Source: Prolixibacteraceae bacterium
Lineage (GTDB): Bacteria > Bacteroidota > Bacteroidia > Bacteroidales > Prolixibacteraceae
Assembly (NCBI GenBank): GCA_017998095.1
Contig: JAGODU010000222.1
Coordinates: 1 to 6,102 of the forward strand
Length of the DNA stretch: 6,102 nt
Direction: 5' to 3'
The notes beneath the pieces were generated by a model. The model did no database searches and was not told the DNA's origin. It was given only the letters and a program-made list of their open reading frames with translations. The position numbers and the translations under genes are program-made. Shown here one piece after another: positions 1-5,219 of this stretch. Position 1 is the stretch's first letter. Every line of letters starts with the position of its first letter.

Positions 1-42
1 CTTAAGAGTTGGCCTAGCAATAAAGAAAACTTTTTGGAGTGA
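1..42 (+). CDS. 3' end of an upstream gene (partial, unidentified)
   Basis: The reading frame that begins at base 1 is open to a TGA at 40-42 and gives the tail LKSWPSNKENFLE. Its stop shares the bases GTGA with the GTG start of the next gene, an arrangement typical of translationally coupled genes in one operon; that overlap is the main reason to call it. Only 13 residues are visible, so the family cannot be named. Another frame (from base 2, open to a TGA at 74-76) is also possible and would overlap the next gene by more than 30 bases, which is less likely. Confidence 0.35.
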   Translation, partial: LKSWPSNKENFLE

Positions 43-1103
43 AGATTATCAAAGCGCAAAAACTTGCCTATTTTGACACATCGCATGAGATGCCGCTGGA
101 AATTATCATGGCGGCCGGATTTACCCCTTATAAAATTTTGGGGGACGTCCACCAATCCACTGACCCTGCGGATAAATATTTATCCAGTTTTTTCTGCCCT
201 GCCGCAAGAAGCTGGCTCACCGAGGCTCTGGCGCACGCAAAAGATTGGGCCGGGATTATTTTCGCGCAAGGCTGCAACAATACCAACAGGCATTACGACA
301 TATGGAAGGTTCATGTGGAAACGCCTTTCCTGCACTGGTTTGGCGCTCCTCTGCTAGACAGCGCCGCCGCCAAAAAATATTACCGGGTTGAATTGCAGAG
401 GCTTATCAGTCACCTTGAAAATCAATTTAACATAAAAATCACATCGGAAAAAATCAGGGAGGCGATTGGCAAATCCAACGAGATCAAGAAAAAGTTGCAA
501 CAACTTTCTGCACTCAGAGCCCAGAAGGATATTTCCAACCGCGATTATCTGGCCGCCGTTATCAAATGTTTGACTTCTCCCGTGGATGAAGTTTCCACCT
601 GGCTCGACTCGGAAATAAAGGTCTGGAATTCAAGACCGGCTTTTCCATCCGGCAAAAAACGGTTTCTCTTGACCGGTAGCGACATCACGTATGTGGAATG
701 GATGGATACGCTAGACGATTGCGGAATCAGAATCGTCCGGGATGACCTTTCCGTAGGAGAAAGATTTTTCGCGACACTGATCCCCGACAAAAGCGATCCG
801 CTGGAATCTCTCATTGAATATTACACAAGTATACCCAAACCGGCGACAAGGCCGACCATTCAGAAGAGGCTGGATTATCTGTATAAGGCCCTTGGAGAAA
901 CAAAGGTTGACGGCGTCCTGTCGCAAAACGTGAAATTCTGCGAGCCTTATGCCTATGATTCCGTTCCTGTCAATAATGACCTGAAAGCAAAGGGCCACAA
1001 GGTTATCCACCTGGAAAGAGACTTTTCTCCCGCCGCCGACCAGCAACTCGCTAACAGGCTCATGGCTTTTATGGAAATGATGGAGGGAGAAAATAATGGA
1101 TAA
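39..1103 (+). CDS. 2-hydroxyacyl-CoA dehydratase / benzoyl-CoA reductase family, beta-like (HgdB/BcrC-type) subunit
   Basis: This 354-residue cytosolic protein belongs to the 2-hydroxyacyl-CoA dehydratase family (HGD-D). Seen: the N-terminal segment LAYFDTSHEMPLEIIMAAGFTP (residues 9-30) matches the family's opening in which a promoter-like helix leads into AAGFTP; Cys53 (FFCPAARS), Cys79 (QGCNNTNRHYD) and Cys301 (VKFCEPYAYD) sit where the family's three cysteine ligands of a [4Fe-4S] cluster lie. The C-terminal motif VKFCEPYAYD followed by HLERDFSP and a final helix is characteristic of the beta/BcrC side. Known of the family: the cluster accepts an electron from the activator and passes it to the CoA-thioester substrate. 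The protein is slightly shorter than HgdB or BcrC (about 375-385). The GTG at 39 is the only reasonable start, since an in-frame TAA lies at 21-23; GGAG at 36-39 touches the start codon, so initiation probably depends on coupling to the upstream gene. The substrate is not determinable. Confidence 0.92.
   Translation: MKIIKAQKLAYFDTSHEMPLEIIMAAGFTPYKILGDVHQSTDPADKYLSSFFCPAARSWLTEALAHAKDWAGIIFAQGCNNTNRHYDIWKVHVETPFLHWFGAPLLDSAAAKKYYRVELQRLISHLENQFNIKITSEKIREAIGKSNEIKKKLQQLSALRAQKDISNRDYLAAVIKCLTSPVDEVSTWLDSEIKVWNSRPAFPSGKKRFLLTGSDITYVEWMDTLDDCGIRIVRDDLSVGERFFATLIPDKSDPLESLIEYYTSIPKPATRPTIQKRLDYLYKALGETKVDGVLSQNVKFCEPYAYDSVPVNNDLKAKGHKVIHLERDFSPAADQQLANRLMAFMEMMEGENNG
1082..1098 (+). promoter_or_regulatory. 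Strong ribosome binding site inside the preceding gene, fixing the ATG at 1096
   Basis: GGAGGGAG at 1082-1089 lies 6 bases before ATG 1096. It is embedded in the last codons of the beta-like subunit gene, whose TAA ends at 1103, so the two genes overlap by 8 bases. This fixes the start of the alpha-like subunit and suggests that the two subunits are made in coupled, near-equal amounts, as expected for a heterodimer. Confidence 0.75.
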
Positions 1104-2376
1104 CGTAAAAAATGCCGGTGACAATGCCGGGAAGGTAATGCTGAAAACCCTGCCTCACTCGCAAGACCTTAAGTGGCCGATGCTGTGGTGGATCGGCATG
1201 GAAAAAATATACAGAATGCTGCCCTGGAAAAAGACAGCCTGGACATGCGCCGCTTTTCCGATCGAACTCATGTGGATCTACGATATTTTTCCCGATCATC
1301 CTGAAAATATGGCGACGGTGGCCGCCGCGCGCAAACAATCCCAGCGCCTGATTGAACATGCCGAGAGTATGGGTTTCTCCCGCGACCTGTGTTCCTACTG
1401 CAAAACCAACATCGGCGCCTACGATACCAAGATCAAAAAGACGCTTGGCGGAATCAGCAAACCCGACATTGTGGTCTGCACCAACGCCATCTGCGATACG
1501 CACTGGAAGTGGTTCCAGATTATGGCCGACAAAATGAATGTGCCGTTTTTCATGTTTGATATTCCCAAGTGGGTGAGCGGCACCGATGAGAAAACCCTCG
1601 AAGGCAATATTGATTACGTCGTGGATCAGTTCTACGATCTGATCGTGTTTATTGAAAAGCACACCGGCAAAAAAATGAACGAGAAAAGACTATACAAAGT
1701 GCTGGACAGATCGACGGAACTGTCCGACCTGTGGCGCGAAATTTTTGAACACAGAAAAGCGGTACCGTCGCCTTACAGCGGAGCCGAAACATCCGCGTCA
1801 TTTTTTCCCCTGGTGGTTCTGCCCGGTGTTCAGGTCGGAATAAATTTTTTCAAGAAAATTCTTGCCGATATTAAAAACCTCACCGCAAAGGGCGAGGGAA
1901 CCATGCCCAAAGGGAACGAAAAATACCGCGTGATGTGGGAAGGCATCCCTTTCTGGTACCGGATGCGGTTCATGTATGACCTTGCGCAATCTGGTGTTGT
2001 CATTGCGTTCGAGCCTTACACCTATTCCTTCGCTCCCGTGAAGAAAAAGTGTCTCACCATGGAAGAGACTTTGCGCGACGTCGCCAAACTCATCATGGAC
2101 ACGCCATATGCCTACAACCTTGAGAGACGGATCGAACATTTTGAAAAATGGATTGACGAATACAAACTGGACGGCGTCATTCTGCACGAAAACATGTCGT
2201 GCAGGCCATCCAGCGCCGGGATGGTCGATCTGGCGGAGGCCATCATGAGGGACAAGGGCATTCCGGTGCTGATTCTTCAGTGCGACATGAACGATCCGCG
2301 AGCATACTCAGAAGGACAGATTAAAACGAGAGTCGAGGGCTTCATTGAACTGATGGAGGCGAATAAAAGAAAATAA
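1096..2376 (+). CDS. 2-hydroxyacyl-CoA dehydratase / benzoyl-CoA reductase family, alpha-like (HgdA/BcrB-type) subunit
   Basis: This 426-residue protein is the partner subunit of the preceding gene. Its length is close to BcrB (about 430) and within the range of HgdA-like subunits. Seen: RDLCSYCKTNIGAYD (residues 97-111, Cys99 and Cys102), VVCTNAICDTHWKWF (126-140, Cys128 and Cys133) and HENMSCRPSSAGMVDL (364-379, Cys369). Those three regions carry the family's cysteine ligands for one [4Fe-4S] cluster, most likely Cys99, Cys133 and Cys369. The HxNxSC motif near the C terminus marks the alpha/BcrB side; most relatives have NRSCK where this one has NMSCR. Cys102 and Cys128 are extra cysteines next to the presumed ligands. 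Known of the family: the two subunits form the electron-accepting dehydratase or reductase component that is powered by an ATP-dependent activator. The activator gene follows at 5220, separated by the inserted helicase cassette. The sequence does not distinguish a hydroxyacyl-CoA dehydratase from an aryl-CoA reductase. Confidence 0.92.
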   Translation: MDNVKNAGDNAGKVMLKTLPHSQDLKWPMLWWIGMEKIYRMLPWKKTAWTCAAFPIELMWIYDIFPDHPENMATVAAARKQSQRLIEHAESMGFSRDLCSYCKTNIGAYDTKIKKTLGGISKPDIVVCTNAICDTHWKWFQIMADKMNVPFFMFDIPKWVSGTDEKTLEGNIDYVVDQFYDLIVFIEKHTGKKMNEKRLYKVLDRSTELSDLWREIFEHRKAVPSPYSGAETSASFFPLVVLPGVQVGINFFKKILADIKNLTAKGEGTMPKGNEKYRVMWEGIPFWYRMRFMYDLAQSGVVIAFEPYTYSFAPVKKKCLTMEETLRDVAKLIMDTPYAYNLERRIEHFEKWIDEYKLDGVILHENMSCRPSSAGMVDLAEAIMRDKGIPVLILQCDMNDPRAYSEGQIKTRVEGFIELMEANKRK

Positions 2377-2386
2377 ATAGAACCAT

Positions 2387-2410
2387 CCCCAATATCTTTA
2401 TGTTGAAAAC
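2387..2410 (+). repeat. Left imperfect terminal inverted repeat of the AT-rich cassette
   Basis: The sequence begins CCCCAATATCTTTA at 2387-2400, only 11 bases after the alpha-like subunit's stop codon. Its first nine bases are the exact reverse complement of ATATTGGGG at 5115-5123, and 12 of the first 14 match the complement of the right end. With small gaps the similarity continues through TGT and a final AAAAC. It coincides with the change from about 50% GC to AT-rich DNA. No clear target-site duplication flanks it. Confidence 0.5.
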
Positions 2411-2416
2411 ACAACA
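2401..2416. repeat. Small subterminal hairpin
   Basis: TGTTG (2401-2405) and CAACA (2412-2416) are perfect inverted copies around a 6-base AT-rich loop. The hairpin overlaps the inner part of the left inverted repeat. It is weak and is not followed by a T run, so it is not a convincing terminator. It may be part of the structure of the element end, or chance. Confidence 0.3.
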
Positions 2417-2535
2417 CTAGTACGAAGTTCCCAGATTTTATAAAGAGAGCTCCAGAAGTTAAGGAAAAAATAGAAACGGTTTTAATTAGTAGGACAGTTA
2501 CTAAAATTCTTGAAACAGCTTTTTCTGAATATTAA
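2407..2535 (+). pseudogene. Remnant of an unidentified coding sequence (C-terminal fragment)
   Basis: The frame from 2407 to the TAA at 2533-2535 is open for 42 codons but has no ATG, GTG or TTG start with a ribosome binding site, and a TGA lies just upstream at 2404-2406. Its translation, ending in VTKILETAFSEY, reads like the amphipathic, lysine- and glutamate-rich end of a real protein: the second half alternates KEKIETVLISR with hydrophobic residues. I do not recognise the family. It is AT-rich like the helicase gene and lies just inside the left inverted repeat, so it may be the truncated tail of a gene carried or lost with the cassette. It could also be a chance open stretch. Confidence 0.3.
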
Positions 2536-2537
2536 AT
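2510..2537 (+). promoter_or_regulatory. Candidate weak promoter for the helicase-exonuclease gene
   Basis: TTGAAA at 2510-2515 (4 of 6 with TTGACA) is followed after 16 bases by TTAAAT at 2532-2537 (4 of 6 with TATAAT). A start near 2544 would give a leader of about 44 bases that contains the palindrome at 2545-2563. The region is AT-rich, so matches of this quality are expected by chance. Confidence 0.25.
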
Positions 2538-2544
2538 AAACTAC

Positions 2545-2563
2545 TCCGCAGCAAGCTGCTGGG
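2545..2563. repeat. REP-like imperfect palindrome
   Basis: GCAGC (2548-2552), AA, then GCTGC (2555-2559) form a perfect inverted repeat; the flanking CC (2546-2547) pairs with GG (2561-2562) if the T at 2560 is bulged. This GC-rich island in AT-rich surroundings lies 25 bases before the helicase start, in the probable untranslated leader. It resembles the short GC-rich palindromes of bacterial repetitive extragenic elements. It is not a terminator, as no T run follows. The helicase ribosome binding site is weak (AGAG, 2577-2580), so folding here could affect translation. Confidence 0.4.
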
Positions 2564-2587
2564 CATTAACCCTAAAAGAGCTTAAAT

Positions 2588-5095
2588 ATGCAATTTAACA
2601 AATTACAACAACAAATAATCGATTCTGTTCAGGGTGGTTACCTTATCTCAGCTCCTGTTGGTACTGGTAAAACGACTACATTAGCTCAACGGGTGATGAG
2701 CGCTCTTAATACGGGTATTACGCCAGAAGAAATTCTTTGTTTAACATTTACTAATAGAGCGGCGAGAGAAATGCTGCAAAAGATTAATGATTGCATAAAC
2801 CAGAAAAGTGTTCTGGACAATATTACTGTTATGACTTTTCACGGTTTTTGCGCATATTTTATCAAATCAGAATCAAAACAAATAGGAATACCTGCGGACT
2901 TTGTGATTTTTGATGAAGAAGATCAAATTGAAACACTAAGAAATATACTGAAGGATTATCCAGAAGATTATCAAGCAATTGAATTTGGCTATGATAACGA
3001 TAAACGAGGTTTGTTAAACTTAATAGAAAATTTATATAGATATAGGCTAAATCTGTTTTATAGAGAAATTGGCATTACAGTACAACCAATTCTCTTAAAT
3101 AAAAGAGCAATTGATATTAACAAGCGGTATATTGAAGCCTTGAGTGAGCAAAATGCTCTAGACTTCAATGAATTAATCGTTACTACTCTTAAAGCATTAT
3201 ATTTTGATGAAAAGATAAGAAAAAAATGGGCAAAGCGCTACAAATTCATTCAACTGGATGAGTTTCAAGATACTCATTTATCAGAATATCTAGTTGTTAA
3301 AGAACTGGCTAAAGCTTATAAAAATGTTGCTTTTATTGGTGATCTTGATCAGACAATTTATGAGTGGCGAGGGTCTGAACCTTATTTCATAAAAAAAATT
3401 TTCTTAAAACATTTTGCACCTGTAGAAGAATTAAATTTAGAAATCAATTATCGTTTTAATAAGAGCATTCTTTATGCTGTGAAATCTTTTTTAACATGCC
3501 TGCAAAATTCAGCAACAAAAAATATTATTACGATAAACAACGATCCTGTCGATGATAAGCACATACAAGTGCTTGGCGCTGATAATTTAGATGAAGAAGT
3601 TGATTGGATAATTAATAATATAAAAAGTATTCAAGCCAAAGAGGAAAAAGCTAAAATTGCGGTACTAACACGTGCGAATAATTTAATTAATAAAATAGAC
3701 AAAATATTTGATATAAAAAATATTGCACATCTTACTGTTGATAAATTTGATTTTTTCAGAAGGCAAGAAATTAAAGATATATATGCATATCTCAAAATAA
3801 TTTTTAATAAATATGATTTAGCAAGCACACAACGTTTAACTTTAAGACCACCTCGTAGAATAGGCATTACAACATTAAAAACTATTCGCGAAGAAGGAAA
3901 TCCTATAGGTTTAAAAATTCAAGATTTTCTCAATTCTAGAAGTCATAATTTTGAAGAACCTTTTGCTAATCTTATAAGCCAATACAACAAAGGAAGAATA
4001 ATTGTATTGGATATTGAAACGACGGGCACGGATATTCTAAAGGATGAAGTCGTTCAAATATATGCTATTGAAATTATTGGTGGCCAACTTGGAAAAGATT
4101 TTCACTACTATTTAAGAAACACTGTGCCGGTAGGTATCTCAAGTGATGTTCATGGCTTAACGGACCAATTTCTTAAAAACGAAGGTCAGGATCCAATAAA
4201 AGCATTGTCAGAATTAAAACAATTCATTGGTCAAGATTTAGTCGTAGGTCATAATATTGCATTTGATATTTCAATGATTATTGAGAACGGTAAACGAAAT
4301 GGAATTGAGTTCATTTTCTCTGAACACTATGACACGCTTGATTTATCGAAAAGGTTCATAGTCTCAGATAATTATAAACTTGCAACATTGGCGCGATTGC
4401 TAAATTTAGAAGCTGCAACGCATGATGCTCGCGATGACGTTCATTCTACAGTAGGATTATTAAACGTGTTGGTTGAATTTCTTAAAAAACATCAAAATGA
4501 AAGAAGTATAGTTTTTAAAGAGCATTCAAAAAAATTTATTGATTTAAGCAATCTGATTGGTACTTGGGAAAAGGTAGTAAAAGAACAACGCCCGGCCGAA
4601 GCACTGGCTTATATATGGGAGAATTCTGGTCTCAAAGGATATTATGAAAATGATAAAGACAAGGATAGGAGATTTAAATCAATAGAAACTCTTATTCAGA
4701 TATTTAAAGATAAAGATGATGTTGAAAGACCATCAGATATTATAATAAGAGAATTAATACATTACGCTTCATTAGGAAATGATATTAACTTTCTTGGTTC
4801 AGACCAAGGTAAAATTCCCGTTGTCACTGTGCATCAAGTTAAAGGCTTGGAGTTTGATTATGTATTTATTGCTGGAATGAATGAGTTTAGATTTCCCATC
4901 AAATCATCCAATGAAAAAGAAGTCGAGGAAGAAAAACGATTGTTTTATGTTGCCATGACTCGTGCCCGAAAAAAAATATTCATTTCTTTTAGCAATTATG
5001 ATCAATCCAATAGGCCCTTGAAACGTAGCAGGTTCATAAATTACATTAATAATAAATACATCAATGAAATAAGCAACTCAGATTGTCCATTTTAG
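2588..5095 (+). CDS. UvrD/Rep-type superfamily 1A DNA helicase with an inserted DnaQ-like DEDDh 3'-5' exonuclease domain
   Basis: An 835-residue predicted ATP-dependent helicase and nuclease. Helicase motifs are complete: Q motif FNKLQQQII (3-11), motif I APVGTGKTT (22-30), Ia LTFTNRAAREM (52-62), Ib TFHGFC (83-88), ALDFNELI in domain 1B (190-197), II LDEFQDTH (223-230), III GDLDQTIYEWRGS (251-263), IV LEINYRFN (284-291), RRQEIKDIYAYLKII (391-405), V TVHQVKGLEF (747-756) and VI KRLFYVAMTRARKK (783-796). An exonuclease domain (about 468-635) interrupts the 2B region with all five catalytic residues. Without it about 667 residues remain, close to Rep (673). There is no C-terminal extension, membrane segment or signal peptide. 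Known relatives translocate 3'-5' on single-stranded DNA. A role in repair, replication restart or phage/plasmid defence is inference. It has no functional link to its metabolic neighbours. ATG 2588 places the Q motif at the usual N-terminal position; its ribosome binding site (AGAG, 2577-2580) is weak. Confidence 0.95.
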   Translation: MQFNKLQQQIIDSVQGGYLISAPVGTGKTTTLAQRVMSALNTGITPEEILCLTFTNRAAREMLQKINDCINQKSVLDNITVMTFHGFCAYFIKSESKQIGIPADFVIFDEEDQIETLRNILKDYPEDYQAIEFGYDNDKRGLLNLIENLYRYRLNLFYREIGITVQPILLNKRAIDINKRYIEALSEQNALDFNELIVTTLKALYFDEKIRKKWAKRYKFIQLDEFQDTHLSEYLVVKELAKAYKNVAFIGDLDQTIYEWRGSEPYFIKKIFLKHFAPVEELNLEINYRFNKSILYAVKSFLTCLQNSATKNIITINNDPVDDKHIQVLGADNLDEEVDWIINNIKSIQAKEEKAKIAVLTRANNLINKIDKIFDIKNIAHLTVDKFDFFRRQEIKDIYAYLKIIFNKYDLASTQRLTLRPPRRIGITTLKTIREEGNPIGLKIQDFLNSRSHNFEEPFANLISQYNKGRIIVLDIETTGTDILKDEVVQIYAIEIIGGQLGKDFHYYLRNTVPVGISSDVHGLTDQFLKNEGQDPIKALSELKQFIGQDLVVGHNIAFDISMIIENGKRNGIEFIFSEHYDTLDLSKRFIVSDNYKLATLARLLNLEAATHDARDDVHSTVGLLNVLVEFLKKHQNERSIVFKEHSKKFIDLSNLIGTWEKVVKEQRPAEALAYIWENSGLKGYYENDKDKDRRFKSIETLIQIFKDKDDVERPSDIIIRELIHYASLGNDINFLGSDQGKIPVVTVHQVKGLEFDYVFIAGMNEFRFPIKSSNEKEVEEEKRLFYVAMTRARKKIFISFSNYDQSNRPLKRSRFINYINNKYINEISNSDCPF
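3989..4492 (+). other. Inserted DEDDh exonuclease domain (residues about 468-635 of the helicase)
   Basis: Exo I is VLDIETTGTD (473-482) with Asp475 and Glu477; Exo II is VGHNIAFDISMI (553-564) with Asp560; Exo III is HDARDDVHST (612-621) with His612 and Asp617, the H-x4-D spacing of the DEDDh subfamily. VHGLTDQFLK (521-530) matches the usual DnaQ/PolC segment between Exo I and II. The part of the 2B domain before it (PPRRIGITTLKTIREEG, 420-436) and after it (from about 640: LSNLIGTWEKVV, EALAYIWENSGLKGYYE) both look like ordinary UvrD 2B sequence, so the exonuclease is a true internal insertion rather than a terminal fusion. Confidence 0.9.
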
Positions 5096-5123
5096 GTTTT
5101 TGCGACATTAAAAAATATTGGGG
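5096..5123 (-). repeat. Right imperfect terminal inverted repeat of the AT-rich cassette
   Basis: It starts on the base after the helicase's TAG stop (5093-5095) and ends in ATATTGGGG (5115-5123), the exact complement of CCCCAATAT at 2387-2395. Read on the minus strand it continues as TTTTT, AATGT and AAAAAC, similar with small gaps to the left end. The host-like DNA beyond it includes the activator's promoter. Confidence 0.5.
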
Positions 5124-5162
5124 TCGATTATATTTTCTTGAGAAATCATCAGACACAGGCCT

Positions 5163-5190
5163 TTGCCAGACGAAGAAGGAAATTTAAAAT
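5163..5190 (+). promoter_or_regulatory. Candidate sigma70-type promoter of the activator gene
   Basis: TTGCCA at 5163-5168 (5 of 6 with TTGACA) and TAAAAT at 5185-5190 (5 of 6 with TATAAT) are separated by 16 bases. Transcription would start near 5197, giving a leader of about 23 bases that contains the ribosome binding site AAGGA (5211-5215), 4 bases before ATG 5220. It lies outside the right inverted repeat, so the activator could be transcribed independently of the helicase and of the subunit genes upstream. Confidence 0.5.
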
Positions 5191-5219
5191 TCGAAAATTA
5201 GATTGTAGAAAAGGATATA

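Larger units (their letters stand above)
2387..5123 (+). mobile_element. Putative repeat-bounded, transposase-less cassette carrying one helicase-exonuclease gene
   Basis: This 2737-base segment is bounded by imperfect inverted repeats (2387-2410 and 5096-5123) whose outermost nine bases are perfect complements. It is much more AT-rich than the genes on either side: 13/60 G+C at 3001-3060 and 24/60 at 4801-4860, against 30/60 in samples from both flanking metabolic genes. It separates two genes for a two-subunit enzyme from the gene for their activator. It contains one intact gene, a short coding remnant and a palindrome, but no transposase or integrase, so any movement would have needed enzymes supplied in trans. 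I found no obvious target-site duplication. The boundaries are inferred from repeats and composition; plain horizontal acquisition by recombination is the main alternative. Confidence 0.42.

Noticed and set aside
1069..1662. Long minus-strand open frame of 197 codons antisense to the alpha-like subunit gene
   Set aside because: The plus strand of the same stretch encodes a clear family protein with conserved cysteine motifs; the antisense product has no recognisable motif and starts without a credible ribosome binding site.
39..2376. Double-cubane cluster protein (YjiM-like) as an alternative for the two subunit genes
   Set aside because: That system uses a single polypeptide type of about 380 residues; here two different, overlapping genes carry distinct alpha-type and beta-type C-terminal cysteine motifs.
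2588..5095. Known multi-gene defence systems with a UvrD-like helicase, such as Gabija
   Set aside because: No OLD-family nuclease or other partner gene is adjacent; the neighbours are metabolic, so only a single-gene role could be proposed.
5097..5115. T run and A run after the helicase stop as a possible terminator
   Set aside because: TTTTT and AAAAAA could pair around an 8-base loop, but the stem has no GC pairs and no GC-rich hairpin precedes a T run; the sequence is better explained as part of the inverted repeat.
2377..5130. Target-site duplication flanking the inverted repeats
   Set aside because: Bases before 2387 (GAACCAT) and after 5123 (TCGATTA) do not match as a direct repeat of useful length.
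5124..5187. Possible coding remnant ending at the TAA at 5185-5187
   Set aside because: The short translation (RLYFLEKSSDTGLCQTKKEI) lacks a start and family features, and the stretch overlaps the better supported promoter.
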